Below are positions 9,510-18,394 of a stretch of DNA of 64,000 nt, piece by piece. A program made the position numbers and the translations under genes. The notes under the pieces are model-generated. The model searched no databases and was not told where the DNA came from. It saw only the letters and a program-made list of their open reading frames with translations. The stretch is from Lysinibacillus sphaericus. Lineage in GTDB: Bacteria > Bacillota > Bacilli > Bacillales_A > Planococcaceae. The stretch covers positions 4,278,001-4,342,000 of the forward strand of contig NZ_CP015224.1 of the NCBI RefSeq assembly GCF_001629735.1, read 5' to 3'. How positions within the stretch are numbered: position 1 is the stretch's first letter; each line of letters begins with the position of its first letter.

Positions 9510-9753
9510 ATGTAACACCTTCTTTCTATAGTTAATATTATAAACGCTGGTAATGTGTGGAAGGTTGCAACTATTTACATGATGCAAATAAAGGATATTT
9601 GTACATGTTGATTTGTACGGTAAATTACCTATATGGGATGAGTGAGTGGGCATAATTTCTTAATTCTTCGTCTAATCTTTACAAAAATATAACACTGGCT
9701 TTATATCTTCATACTATCATTATTGGTAAGAGTTGGAGGAGGAGCCAGAGATC

Positions 9754-11424
9754 ATGCATTTTTTTCGTTTCATTAAGGTGAAGGACAAGTTACTTGTACT
9801 TATGATTGTTTGTGTATTATCGAATGTATTGCTAGGTGTATTTAGTGTGGATTATTTGAGAAAAATGTCGTGGCATGCAAGTGAGAGTTACAAACAGGGG
9901 CTTGTTCCAATTGGATGGCTAAATGAGCTGGAGGAATCGCAACGTCAATTAGATTTTATCGTTGATTCTGATGGTGATTATAAAAGAATGTCAGCCATTT
10001 TAAAAGACGTGGATAAGCCGTTAGACCATTTAAAAGGGCAAGAAATTGATAAAAAAATGAGTCATCAAATTAATAAGTATAAATCCTTGCTAGGAAAGCA
10101 GAGAGAAAAGATTGAGGGCTACCAGCAATTGAAACAAAGTGAACAAGAGAAATTTTATTCACAGACGTTTCTACCAATAAGTCAGGAAATTCATACATTA
10201 TTAGAAGAAACTCAAAACTATCTTGTTCAACGAGCAAAAGACCAACAACAGTCCTATCAAGAAGATGTACAATTTGGTTATTGGCTGCTTGGTGGGGTGT
10301 GTTTAACAGTTGTGATGCTAGTTATTATTATAGGATTTATAGCAACAAAGGCAGTCAATGTACCTACACGACAATTGAAATCATTATTAAAGCAAGCTGA
10401 ACAGGGTAATTTCACTGCCAATGCAAGTTATGTGGCTCATGATGAGCTAGGTGAGGTAGTGCTTTCTTACAATCAAATGGTCACAGAAGTGAAACGTTTA
10501 CTCCATACAGTTACGGACAGTGCCTACGAAGTGGAGAAAATGACCGGGAAATTGCAGGAGTCCTCAGAGGAATCCTCTACAACAACATTAAAAATAGCTA
10601 AAGATGTACAGTCTATTTCAGATTCAACAGCCGCGTCTACTAATAAATTGGCCTCCAATACATCATCACTAGAAGAAGTTTTAAATGATGTACAGGTCAT
10701 ATTAGAGAAAATTCAAATTGTGGAAAATTTCGCCCACAAAACTGCTAGAGATGCGGAGAGCGGTACTGAAATTGTGCAGGCCAACTTGGCGCAAATGCAG
10801 ACGATTAAGCAAGCTGTCGAGAAATCCAATACAGCCATTTTTAATTTAGTTCAACGAGCATCATCTATCGATCAAATGATAGAGGTCATCGAAAGAATAA
10901 CAGCTCAAACAAATCTATTGGCGTTAAATGCATCTATTGAAGCGGCAAGAGCGGGCGAGCATGGCAAGGGATTTGCAGTAGTAGCGAATGAGGTACGTAA
11001 GCTTGCGGAGCAAACCGTCCATTCTACACAAACTATTACATCCATTGTACAAAACATTCATTTGGATTCAAGCTATGCAGTGCAAATGATGGAGGGCGTT
11101 CTAGTGGCAACCGAGAAAGGCGTTACTGTAACAGGACAAACGGCTTCCAGTTTTGATCAAATTTTAGAAAAAGTACATACAATCAAGCCTTATATTATGG
11201 AAGTATCTTCTACAGTTCAAGAGATTGCCAATCATACAAAAAAAGTTAGTGATGATGCGGTTATGTTGACATCGTTATCTGATACGAATACAGTATCGAC
11301 AAAGCATGTTGCTGCTTTAACAGCCAATCAATTAACAGCACAGCAACATTTCCATAATTATATTAAAGAATTACGAAAGGTATCAAAAGTGCTACAAATA
11401 GCCGTTAAACGTTTTTCAATATAA
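9754..11424 (+). CDS. Methyl-accepting chemotaxis protein
   Basis: 556-residue transmembrane chemoreceptor. In order: TM1 (about 12-32), an extracellular helical sensor (about 33-173) with high Gln/Lys content resembling a four-helix bundle, TM2 (about 174-197), a HAMP linker (about 200-250), and a long coiled-coil signalling domain whose conserved tip for CheA/CheW contact is [19 protein letters not shown] (from about 384). The ligand is unknown. The ATG at 9754 follows GGAGGAGGAG; an upstream TTG at 9733 is inside the ribosome-site region. It is transcribed alone and ends at a terminator. Sensor domains of this family diverge quickly, so the stimulus cannot be read from the sequence. Confidence 0.92.
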   Translation: MHFFRFIKVKDKLLVLMIVCVLSNVLLGVFSVDYLRKMSWHASESYKQGLVPIGWLNELEESQRQLDFIVDSDGDYKRMSAILKDVDKPLDHLKGQEIDKKMSHQINKYKSLLGKQREKIEGYQQLKQSEQEKFYSQTFLPISQEIHTLLEETQNYLVQRAKDQQQSYQEDVQFGYWLLGGVCLTVVMLVIIIGFIATKAVNVPTRQLKSLLKQAEQGNFTANASYVAHDELGEVVLSYNQMVTEVKRLLHTVTDSAYEVEKMTGKLQESSEESSTTTLKIAKDVQSISDSTAASTNKLASNTSSLEEVLNDVQVILEKIQIVENFAHKTARDAESGTEIVQANLAQMQTIKQAVEKSNTAIFNLVQRASSIDQMIEVIERITAQTNLLALNASIEAARAGEHGKGFAVVANEVRKLAEQTVHSTQTITSIVQNIHLDSSYAVQMMEGVLVATEKGVTVTGQTASSFDQILEKVHTIKPYIMEVSSTVQEIANHTKKVSDDAVMLTSLSDTNTVSTKHVAALTANQLTAQQHFHNYIKELRKVSKVLQIAVKRFSI

Positions 11425-11453
11425 TTTAGTCATTCATATCTTAATGGGCGATT

Positions 11454-11491
11454 GAATCTCCTTTGTAAAGTTAGCAAAGGGGATTCTTTTT
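11454..11491 (+). terminator. Terminator of the chemoreceptor gene
   Basis: GAATCTCCTTTG pairs with CAAAGGGGATTC (one mismatch) across a 8-base loop and runs into TTTTT. Confidence 0.8.
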
Positions 11492-11772
11492 ATTTGCTCT
11501 AATAACTTGTTGGATGGTAGTTTCAAAATATGTCCTCTGTGAATATACAAATGTATTTGATATATTTTTGTAGCACAATAATTTAAAATGTTCATATACT
11601 GAGAAGTAAGGGGTAGTATGTTTCTTTTATGAATATTTTTAATATAATTGTTGTATTTTCAAAACGAACACATTATAATGAATTTCATTGAAAGTGTTAT
11701 TAAATCAATGTTTGTTAATATATTTTTGTACTTTCCATAAGTACAATTGTTCACATGTGGAGGTTTTGAGAA
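11492..11772 (+). other. AT-rich upstream region of tdh
   Basis: 281 bp without a supportable gene. The sequence is strongly AT-rich. I see no riboswitch signature and no promoter with two good hexamers. The only functional element I can assign is the GGAGG ribosome site at 11759-11763 for tdh. Confidence 0.4.
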
Positions 11773-12726
11773 ATGAAAAAAATTATGGTTACCGGAGCAC
11801 TTGGTCAAATTGGTTCTGAGCTTGTAGAAAAACTTCGTAGTATTTATGGAGAGGACAATATACTTGCTACTGACATTAGAAAGCTTGACCATACTGAGGG
11901 CCCGTTTGAGATATTGGACGTTACAGATGGACAAAGAATGCATGATTTAGCAAAGGACTTTGGTGCTGATACAATGATGCATTTAGCAGCACTATTATCA
12001 GCTACAGCTGAAAGAAATCCTTTGTTGGCTTGGAATTTAAATATGGGTGGATTAATGAATGCTTTGGAAGTTTCACGAGAGTTAAATATGCAATTCTTCA
12101 CACCAAGCTCAATAGGGGCATTCGGACCATCTACACCGAAGGAAGACACACCTCAGGATACATTGCAACGCCCGACAACTATGTATGGTGTTAATAAAGT
12201 GGCTGGCGAATTATTATGTGATTATTACTTCAGCCGTTTTGGAGTAGATACACGTGGTGTCCGTTTCCCAGGTTTAATTTCTTATGTAACACCCCCTGGC
12301 GGTGGTACAACTGATTATGCGGTAGAGATTTTCTACGAAGCGATTGAACAAGGTAAGTATACATCTTATATTCAAGAAGGTACGTATATGGATATGATGT
12401 ACATGCCAGATGCTTTACAAGCAATTGTCGATTTAATGGAAGCCGATGGTAGTAAGCTTGTTCACCGTAATGCTTTTAATATAACAGCAATGAGTTTTGA
12501 ACCATCGCAAATCGCAGCTGAAATAAAAAAACATTTACCGAACTTTACAATGAACTATCAGGTTGACCCAGTTCGTCAGGCAATAGCAGATAGCTGGCCA
12601 AACTCAATAAATATTGAAGCGGCACAAAAAGAGTGGGGCTTTAAAGCAGAGTACGATTTGTCAAAAATGACGGTAGATATGTTAGAAAAGCTAAAAATTA
12701 AACTGCATAAAAGAGCGATTTCATAA
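11773..12726 (+). CDS. tdh: L-threonine 3-dehydrogenase, SDR (epimerase-like) type
   Basis: 317-residue extended short-chain dehydrogenase with the N-terminal NAD motif [16 protein letters not shown], the active-site Ser/Tyr-x3-Lys (SSIGAFGP and YGVNK), and the [20 protein letters not shown] segment that marks SDR-type threonine dehydrogenases rather than UDP-galactose epimerases. It would oxidise threonine to 2-amino-3-ketobutyrate. The partner ligase gene kbl, often adjacent, is not in this window. The ATG at 11773 is preceded by GGAGG with about 9-base spacing. The gene stands alone and ends at a strong terminator. Confidence 0.88.
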   Translation: MKKIMVTGALGQIGSELVEKLRSIYGEDNILATDIRKLDHTEGPFEILDVTDGQRMHDLAKDFGADTMMHLAALLSATAERNPLLAWNLNMGGLMNALEVSRELNMQFFTPSSIGAFGPSTPKEDTPQDTLQRPTTMYGVNKVAGELLCDYYFSRFGVDTRGVRFPGLISYVTPPGGGTTDYAVEIFYEAIEQGKYTSYIQEGTYMDMMYMPDALQAIVDLMEADGSKLVHRNAFNITAMSFEPSQIAAEIKKHLPNFTMNYQVDPVRQAIADSWPNSINIEAAQKEWGFKAEYDLSKMTVDMLEKLKIKLHKRAIS

Positions 12727-12736
12727 TAGCGATTGA

Positions 12737-12770
12737 ACGGATGATGTGATAGACTTCATCCGTTTTTTTT
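12737..12770 (+). terminator. Terminator of tdh
   Basis: ACGGATGA pairs with TCATCCGT and is followed by eight T residues. Confidence 0.85.
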
Positions 12771-12864
12771 ATGAAATAAATGGGGGATATATATTCTTAT
12801 TGGAATAGATTCGTTTATACTTGTGTTTCAAGATCAGCAGACATTACATCATTAGTGAAAGTTG

Positions 12865-12896
12865 AAGAGCGATTTCCGGTTTAGGAAATCGCTCTT
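12865..12896 (-). terminator. Hairpin downstream of trpB
   Basis: A perfect 13-bp inverted repeat (AAGAGCGATTTCC) with a 6-base loop lies 12 bp past the trpB stop. The following minus-strand sequence is only moderately U-rich. Confidence 0.55.
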
Positions 12897-12907
12897 TCAG
12901 GTTTAAA

Positions 12908-14071
12908 TTATTTATTTAACATATGAAAAACTTGCTCAACGTCCTTATCGCCACGACCTGAGATATTAATAATAATAATGTCATCAGTTGTAAGAGTAGG
13001 CGCTAGTTTTAGTGCGTGGGCAACTGCATGAGAGCTTTCGAGTGCAGGAATAATACCTTCTACCTTCGATAGCACCTGAAATGCCTCTAGGACTTCTTCA
13101 TTAGTCACGGTAACATACTCTGCACGACCAATTGTTTTTAAATGACTGTGCTCAGGTCCCGCACCTGGGTAATCTAACCCTGCGGCAATCGAGTATGTTG
13201 GTAGAGGGTTTCCCTCTGCGTCCTGTAGCACTAAGCATTTGAAGCCGTGTAGTTCTCCAGGCGTTCCTTCGTTAAGTGTAGCAGCTTGATCTGGCTCTAT
13301 TCCGATAAGACGAACATTTTTATCAGCAATAAACTCTGCGAATGCCCCTATAGCATTACTTCCACCGCCAACACAGGCTAGGACAGCGGTTGGTAGTTTT
13401 CCTTCTTTCTCCAAAATTTGCTCGCGGCTTTCGCGGCTAATAACTGATTGGAAATGTTTAACCATTGAGGGGAATGGGTGCGGCCCAACAGCAGAGCCCA
13501 ATAAATAAAATGTCGTTTCGTAGTTTGCCACCAAATCAGCGAATGCTTCATCAACGGCATCCTTTAAACGTCCTTGCCCCTTATCAACAGCTACTACCTT
13601 TGCTCCAAGAAGCTCCATTCGAAATACATTTAATGCCTGACGTTTAGTATCCTCTAACCCCATATAAATAGTACAATCCATCCCGAACATGGCACAGGCA
13701 GTAGCGGTTGCCACACCGTGTTGTCCTGCACCGGTTTCAGCAATAACGCGATTTGCTCCCATACGTTTTGCTAATAAAATTTGACCCAATACATTATTGA
13801 TTTTATGTGAGCCCGTATGGTTAAGATCCTCACGCTTTAAATATATTTTTGCGCCAGCCAATTGCTTTGTTAAATTTTCTGCAAAATAAAGAGGGGATTT
13901 GCGACCGACATATTCATTGAAATAATAATTCAATTCTGTATTAAAGTCTGCATCATCTTTGAATTTTTGGAAATTTTCATCCAAAATAGTTAATACATGC
14001 TGAAGCTCCTCTGGAACGAAGCTTCCACCAAATTCTCCGAAATATCCTTTATTCTCTGCTACTGTACTCAT
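12908..14071 (-). CDS. trpB: Tryptophan synthase beta subunit
   Basis: 387-residue PLP enzyme joining indole and serine to make tryptophan. The N-terminal [15 protein letters not shown], the cofactor lysine Lys90 in HTGSHKINN, the [14 protein letters not shown] segment and the [10 protein letters not shown] phosphate-binding loop are all intact. These are TrpB1 features, the type that pairs with TrpA. The ATG at 14071 is preceded by GAGGAG at 14082-14087; an upstream GTG at 14092 was rejected. No trpA or other trp gene is adjacent. The mRNA leader is a tRNA-Trp T-box, so the gene should be induced by tryptophan starvation. A stand-alone trpB may also salvage indole. Confidence 0.93.
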   Translation of the reverse strand: MSTVAENKGYFGEFGGSFVPEELQHVLTILDENFQKFKDDADFNTELNYYFNEYVGRKSPLYFAENLTKQLAGAKIYLKREDLNHTGSHKINNVLGQILLAKRMGANRVIAETGAGQHGVATATACAMFGMDCTIYMGLEDTKRQALNVFRMELLGAKVVAVDKGQGRLKDAVDEAFADLVANYETTFYLLGSAVGPHPFPSMVKHFQSVISRESREQILEKEGKLPTAVLACVGGGSNAIGAFAEFIADKNVRLIGIEPDQAATLNEGTPGELHGFKCLVLQDAEGNPLPTYSIAAGLDYPGAGPEHSHLKTIGRAEYVTVTNEEVLEAFQVLSKVEGIIPALESSHAVAHALKLAPTLTTDDIIIINISGRGDKDVEQVFHMLNK

Positions 14072-14104
14072 CTTTTCTCGACTCCTCTGCACTCATTTTT
14101 TCAT

Positions 14105-14333
14105 AAAAAAAAGCCACTCCAATCCTCTGTAAAAAGGACGAGTAACCGTGGTGCCACCTTTATTCGCAATTGATGCGCGCTTTCTAACTCCGATAACGGG
14201 GAGCCAATCGGCCTTACATTGGAGTAAGGCTGCTCTGAAGTCCATTCACAAGTACGTACTACTGGTTTACACCGACCACCAGCTCTCTTTAAGTAACGAT
14301 GCTTGCTACTACTCTTCTTCTTCGCATTTATTA
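14105..14333 (-). ncRNA. T-box riboswitch, tRNA-Trp, controlling trpB
   Basis: On the minus strand the leader contains the T-box core GGTGGCACCACGG (14146-14158), an upstream stem I with the AGTAGTAGC-like distal part, a GGTCGGTGTAAACC segment, and a specifier region GTGAATGGACTTC with UGG (Trp) at 14244-14242. The alternative terminator pairs CCAC..ACTCGTCC with GGATTGGAGTGG and ends in eight U residues at 14112-14105. Uncharged tRNA-Trp would stabilise the antiterminator and allow trpB transcription. The specifier reading agrees with the gene function. Confidence 0.93.
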
Positions 14334-14339
14334 GAAAGA

Positions 14340-14368
14340 ATTGTAGAATGTTTTCAGAATATTGTCAA
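14340..14368 (-). promoter_or_regulatory. Sigma-A promoter of the trpB T-box transcript
   Basis: Minus-strand TTGACA (14368-14363), a 17-base spacer and TACAAT (14345-14340): near-consensus vegetative promoter placed just after the queT terminator. Confidence 0.85.
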
Positions 14369-14369
14369 G

Positions 14370-14399
14370 AAAAAAAGACGAATCTTGTAAGACTCGTCT
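14370..14399 (-). terminator. Terminator of queT
   Basis: AGACGAGTC pairs with GATTCGTCT (one mismatch) on the minus strand, followed by six U residues. It begins in the queT stop codon and separates queT from the trpB promoter. Confidence 0.85.
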
Positions 14400-14883
14400 A
14401 TTCAATCATCTCTTTAAAGTGAAGGCGTTTATTGAGTATATACATAATAGGTGCACCCACCGCTAAAACAACGAATTCACCTGCTGCCACCGTTAGCCAA
14501 GTCCAAAAGAATGGTAGCTCTAAGGCTAAATTCAATTCAAAGGCAATTATAAACATTGTACAAGTAAATAAGAATGTATTGATGATTAAGCGTGCCCAAA
14601 TATTTTTAACAAATTTACAAATCAAAATGAACAAACCCAATGTAATCATAGAATGTCCAACACCAAATACTAAGTCGTAGATACCAAGTGGTGAAAAGAT
14701 ATTAGCAATAAATACTCCAATTATGATACCAACGGCAAAGCGTGGATTAAAGGCCACTAAATGGTTAAAAATTTCAGATACACGGAACTGTACCTCTGTA
14801 AAACCAAATGGTGCAACAAGCATCGTCACAGCAATGTATAGAGCTGCAATAATACCACTTGCTGCTAAAAACTTTATTTTCAT
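14398..14883 (-). CDS. queT: Queuosine-precursor ECF transporter S component QueT
   Basis: 161-residue integral membrane protein with about five to six hydrophobic segments and the QueT-family signature around FGFTEVQFRVSEIFNHLVAFNP. It is the substrate-binding subunit of an energy-coupling-factor importer for preQ1/preQ0-type queuosine precursors; the shared ECF ATPases are encoded elsewhere. The start at 14883 is preferred to an ATG at 14889 because the AAGGAG site ends only 2 bases before the latter and 8 before the former. A preQ1 riboswitch overlaps this ribosome site, which supports the function independently. Confidence 0.9.
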   Translation of the reverse strand: MKIKFLAASGIIAALYIAVTMLVAPFGFTEVQFRVSEIFNHLVAFNPRFAVGIIIGVFIANIFSPLGIYDLVFGVGHSMITLGLFILICKFVKNIWARLIINTFLFTCTMFIIAFELNLALELPFFWTWLTVAAGEFVVLAVGAPIMYILNKRLHFKEMIE

Positions 14884-14891
14884 ATTCATTT

Positions 14892-14930
14892 CTCCTTAGT
14901 TTTTTTTCGTGGGATGGTTACGAACCACGG
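14892..14930 (-). ncRNA. preQ1 class I riboswitch upstream of queT
   Basis: Minus-strand CGTGGTTCGTAACCATCCCACG forms the P1 stem and C-rich loop. It is followed by an A-rich tail ending in AACTAAGGAG, the conserved preQ1-I 3' segment. The AGGAG in the tail is the queT ribosome site, so ligand binding would form the pseudoknot and block translation when preQ1 is plentiful. Confidence 0.9.
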
Positions 14931-15156
14931 TGCTTTCACACAAGTCAATATTTTATTATACATATCTAGCAGAAGTCAAATGTCAGACTTTTTATCTATA
15001 TGACTAAATTCGCAAAATTGTCATAAATATTTTTTACTATTTTTTAAAAAGGAATCGAATAACAAAAATAGCGTAGTTTAGCGGTTTAAAGCGTCAAATT
15101 AAATGGAATACTAAAATTTTTTGTGAAATACAAAAGTCAGAACATTCATAATGTTG

Positions 15157-15185
15157 TTGACGGAGCTCAATAATAACGATAATAT
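15157..15185 (+). promoter_or_regulatory. Promoter of the TrpXYZ-like ABC importer operon
   Basis: TTGACG (15157-15162), a 17-base spacer and TAATAT (15180-15185). The region 14931-15156 upstream holds nothing I can assign. Confidence 0.7.
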
Positions 15186-15196
15186 AGCGATACATT

Positions 15197-15220
15197 CACA
15201 CTTTGTTTGGATAAAGTGTG
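15197..15220 (+). promoter_or_regulatory. Inverted repeat just after the transcription start
   Basis: CACACTTT and AAAGTGTG, perfectly complementary with an 8-base gap, lie at about +5 to +28 relative to the predicted start. The position suits a repressor operator or a 5' stabilising hairpin. No regulator can be named. Confidence 0.45.
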
Positions 15221-15252
15221 ATAGATATTCCAGAACTTAATCGGGGGGATTA

Positions 15253-16278
15253 ATGGTGAAGAGCAATGTCAAAAAGCTTTCATTCCTACTCTTTGGATTA
15301 GTATTACTACTGGCTGCTTGTGGTAGTGGTGGGTCTAGTTCAACAGAATCAAAGGGGAACGAAACGAATAATGCAAGTGACAGCGGGAACGCAGATGATA
15401 AAACATATAAAATCGGAATTACGCAAATTGTAGAGCATCCATCGCTAAATGCAGCGACGGAAGGCTTTAAAAAGGCGATTGAAGATGCAGGTTTAAAAGT
15501 TGAGTATGATTCACAAATCGCACAAGGCGATAATAGTCTTAACACAACGATTGCTAACAATCTAGTAAGTGCAAACGTAGATTTAATATTTGCTAACTCT
15601 ACACCTTCTGCACAGGCCGCGGCAACAGCAACAAGTGATATTCCCATTATCTTCACATCTGTAACAGATGCTGTAGGTGCTCAGCTCATAGAGTCAATGG
15701 AGAAGCCAGGGAAAAATGTTACAGGTACTATCGATTTACATCCTGAAACGATTTCTAAAACAGTGGCCTTTTTAAAAGAGCTAGGTGCTAAAAACGTTGG
15801 TATGGTCTACAACGCTGGTGAGCAAAACTCCGTAGCACAGGTGAAAGAAGTAAAAAAAGTGATGGCTGAGGAAGGTCTTGAGGTTAAAGAGGCATCTGCA
15901 GCAACTTCTGCGGAAGTAAAGCAAGCCACTGAATCCTTAATTGGTAAGGTCGATGCATTCTATATTATTACGGATAATACAGTAGTTTCTGCATTAGAGT
16001 CTGTTATTGATGTAGCAAATGCCAATAAATTACCTTTAATTGTTGGAGAGCTTGACTCTGTAGCGCGTGGTGGTTTGGCGGCTTATGGTTTTGAATATTT
16101 CGATATCGGATATGAGGCTGGGCAAATGGCAGTGAAAATTTTAAAAGGTGAGGCAACACCTGCTGAAACGCCAGCGCAATTTCCACAAAATCTAAAGCTA
16201 TTAATTAATAAAAAAGTAGCAGATGATTTAGGAATTGAAATTAAAGATTCTTGGGGTGCAGAACTTCTAGAAAAATAG
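15253..16278 (+). CDS. ABC transporter substrate-binding lipoprotein, TrpX-like
   Basis: 341-residue lipoprotein: signal peptide with lipobox LLAAC (cysteine near residue 22), a low-complexity Gly/Ser/Asn linker to about 48, then a two-lobe periplasmic-binding fold of the ABC_sub_bind type (YKIGITQIVEHPSLNAA, SANVDLIFANSTPSAQAA, PLIVGELDSVARGG). Streptococcal relatives (TrpX) belong to a tryptophan importer often under Trp T-box control. Here no T-box precedes it, but a T-box trpB lies 1.2 kb upstream. It heads an operon with a permease and an ATPase. Tryptophan is a reasonable ligand, though other aromatic or amino acid ligands are possible. Confidence 0.85.
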   Translation: MVKSNVKKLSFLLFGLVLLLAACGSGGSSSTESKGNETNNASDSGNADDKTYKIGITQIVEHPSLNAATEGFKKAIEDAGLKVEYDSQIAQGDNSLNTTIANNLVSANVDLIFANSTPSAQAAATATSDIPIIFTSVTDAVGAQLIESMEKPGKNVTGTIDLHPETISKTVAFLKELGAKNVGMVYNAGEQNSVAQVKEVKKVMAEEGLEVKEASAATSAEVKQATESLIGKVDAFYIITDNTVVSALESVIDVANANKLPLIVGELDSVARGGLAAYGFEYFDIGYEAGQMAVKILKGEATPAETPAQFPQNLKLLINKKVADDLGIEIKDSWGAELLEK

Positions 16279-16282
16279 ATTG

Positions 16283-16305
16283 AAGCGGGGGAACCATCCC
16301 CGCTT
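16283..16305 (+). terminator. Intercistronic hairpin between binding protein and permease
   Basis: AAGCGGGG and CCCCGCTT form a perfect 8-bp stem with a 7-base loop followed by TATCTTCATTT. The weak U-tract suggests partial termination or 3'-end protection, which would give more binding protein than permease. Confidence 0.5.
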
Positions 16306-16359
16306 TATCTTCATTTACAAGCAGTAGAATAATAAAGAGATTTAGGAGATGATTCAACG

Positions 16360-17388
16360 ATGTTTTTAGCATTATTTGGCGCAGTGGAGCAAGGAATCAT
16401 CTATGCAATTATGGCACTTGGTGTATATGTAACATTTCGGGTGTTAGATTTTCCGGATTTAACGGTTGATGGAAGCTTTGTAACAGGGGCGGCAACAGCA
16501 GCAACAATGGTTTTGCTTGGCTACCACCCAATCTTAGCGACTTTAGTGGCAATTGTTGCTGGATTTATTGCTGGATGTATGACAGGAATTCTTCACACAA
16601 AAGGGAAGATTAACCCACTTTTATCAGGGATTTTAATGATGATTGCTTTATATTCCATTAACCTACGGATCATGGGGTTAACTGCAGAAAATACGATAGG
16701 TCGCCCAAATATTCCATTACTAAACTCTGAAACAATATTTTCAAAGTTTCAAGCGTTTTGGAGTAATTTAGGGATTGATGATGCTCTCAACAGCCTATTA
16801 AAAGTCATGGGGATTCAGCAAGTACCAGGTACTTGGAGTGTACTAATTGTTATCGTAATTATTACGATTTTAATTAAAATAGGAGCAGATTGGTTCTTAA
16901 AAACAGAGGTTGGGCTGGCTATTCGGGCTACTGGTGATAATAAACGAATGATTCGCAGCTTCTCAGCTAATACAGATACACTTATTATTCTAGGGCTAGG
17001 ACTTTCCAATGCACTTGTCGCATTTTCTGGAGCTTTAATCGCACAATATTCAAAGTTCGCTGATGTAAGTATGGGAATCGGTATGATTGTGATCGGGCTT
17101 GCATCTGTTATTATCGGGGAAGCAATTTTTGGTACAAAGACCATTATTCGTACCACTTTTGCAGTCATCGCTGGAGCTATTATTTATCGTATTATTTTAG
17201 CGCTAGCATTACGTGTAGACTTCCTGGATTCTGGCGATATGAAATTAATTACAGCTATCATTGTCATTTTGGCGTTGATTTTGCCTCAATTTATTAACAA
17301 GCGTAAGGAACGAAAGCGTAAGGCAAAACGAGCTGCCGAACTTACACAAGTCAAACCAGTAGAGCAAGGAGGAAAAGGCCTTGCTTAA
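16360..17388 (+). CDS. ABC transporter permease, TrpY-like
   Basis: 342-residue membrane protein of the branched-chain-amino-acid/ribose-type permease family (BPD_transp_2), with about nine hydrophobic segments. The GVYVTFRVLDFPDLTVDGSF start and the cytoplasmic loop GLAIRATGDNKRMIRSFSAN, which contacts the ATPase, are visible. It forms the channel of the importer with the preceding lipoprotein and following ATPase. The ATG at 16360 follows TAGGAGA. Its 3' end overlaps the ATPase gene by 8 bp, indicating translational coupling. Confidence 0.88.
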   Translation: MFLALFGAVEQGIIYAIMALGVYVTFRVLDFPDLTVDGSFVTGAATAATMVLLGYHPILATLVAIVAGFIAGCMTGILHTKGKINPLLSGILMMIALYSINLRIMGLTAENTIGRPNIPLLNSETIFSKFQAFWSNLGIDDALNSLLKVMGIQQVPGTWSVLIVIVIITILIKIGADWFLKTEVGLAIRATGDNKRMIRSFSANTDTLIILGLGLSNALVAFSGALIAQYSKFADVSMGIGMIVIGLASVIIGEAIFGTKTIIRTTFAVIAGAIIYRIILALALRVDFLDSGDMKLITAIIVILALILPQFINKRKERKRKAKRAAELTQVKPVEQGGKGLA

Positions 17389-18175
17389 ATTACACGGTAT
17401 AAATAAGGTGTTCAATGAAGGGACACCGGATGAAAAGATCGCTCTAGCAGAAATTAACTTACATTTAAAGCCTGGTGATTTTGTTACTATTATTGGGAGT
17501 AATGGGGCAGGTAAATCAACGATGATGAATATGATTTCTGGCGCCTTAACACCAGATTTTGGCACGGTCTCGATTGATGGTAACAATGTTACTCATTTGC
17601 CAGAGTATAAGCGCTCGCAATTAATCGGTCGTGTTTTCCAGGATCCAATGGCAGGGACAGCACCTGCTATGACGATTGAGGAGAATTTGGCACTAGCTTA
17701 CTCCCGCAATAAGAGTAGAGGATTGAGAAGAGGTGTAGACAAGAAACGTCGTGAGTTTTTTATTGAATCGTTAGAGATGCTTGGATTAAATTTAGAAAAC
17801 CGTCTTTCTGCAAAGGTTGGGTTACTTTCAGGTGGGGAACGACAAGCTTTGTCTCTCTTAATGGCCACTTTTACAAAGCCATCCATATTATTGTTAGATG
17901 AGCATACAGCTGCACTGGATCCTTCACGTGCAGAACTAATCACCCGCATTACAAAGTATTTAGTAGAAAAAGATCATTTGACGACATTGATGGTTACGCA
18001 TAATATGCAACAAGCTTTAGATTTAGGGAATCGTCTAATTATGATGGATAAAGGTCAGATTATTTTAGAAGTTGGAGAAAATCGTAAACATGAATTAACG
18101 ATACCTGATTTAATGGCTGAATTTGAACGCATTCGTGGAGAGAAAATGAATTCGGACCGTGCTTTATTAGGATAA
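17381..18175 (+). CDS. ABC transporter ATP-binding protein, TrpZ-like
   Basis: 264-residue ABC ATPase with Walker A (GSNGAGKST), Q-loop (RVFQDPMAGT), signature LSGGERQALSLL, Walker B (ILLLDEHTAALD) and the H-switch (MVTHNMQQA). It energises the importer formed with the two preceding genes. The start is TTG at 17381, read 7 bases after AAGGAGG and overlapping the permease stop. In Walker B the common 'DEP' is 'DEH', which is typical of this family. A strong terminator follows at 18211-18254. Confidence 0.9.
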   Translation: MLKLHGINKVFNEGTPDEKIALAEINLHLKPGDFVTIIGSNGAGKSTMMNMISGALTPDFGTVSIDGNNVTHLPEYKRSQLIGRVFQDPMAGTAPAMTIEENLALAYSRNKSRGLRRGVDKKRREFFIESLEMLGLNLENRLSAKVGLLSGGERQALSLLMATFTKPSILLLDEHTAALDPSRAELITRITKYLVEKDHLTTLMVTHNMQQALDLGNRLIMMDKGQIILEVGENRKHELTIPDLMAEFERIRGEKMNSDRALLG

Positions 18176-18210
18176 AGGTATATCGTTCATACATTCGTAT
18201 GAGTATAAGA

Positions 18211-18254
18211 CTATAGGCAAACTCAATGACATTTGGGTTTGCCTATAGTTTTTT
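18211..18254 (+). terminator. Terminator of the ABC importer operon
   Basis: A 12-bp stem (CTATAGGCAAAC with its complement) followed by six T residues. Confidence 0.9.
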
Positions 18255-18357
18255 CATTTACAATGATGTGAGGGTCGTGCTTCTTCCCTCGCTCCATTCA
18301 TCTATATAAATGGTTGAGAAAGATGCTGTTGAGGTGACTCTCAAATATTTAAACATA

Positions 18358-18384
18358 GAAAAAGCCTCACTTGCTAAAAGTGAG
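18358..18384 (-). terminator. Terminator of ilvA
   Basis: Minus-strand CTCACTT pairs with AAGTGAG around a 5-base loop, then G-C and a run of U residues (A-run at 18359-18363 on the + strand). Confidence 0.8.
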
Positions 18385-18394
18385 ACTCCTTCTT

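Noticed and set aside
14148..14390. 80-codon + strand ORF upstream of trpB
   Set aside because: It runs antisense through the T-box leader and promoter, has no ribosome site and no coding character.
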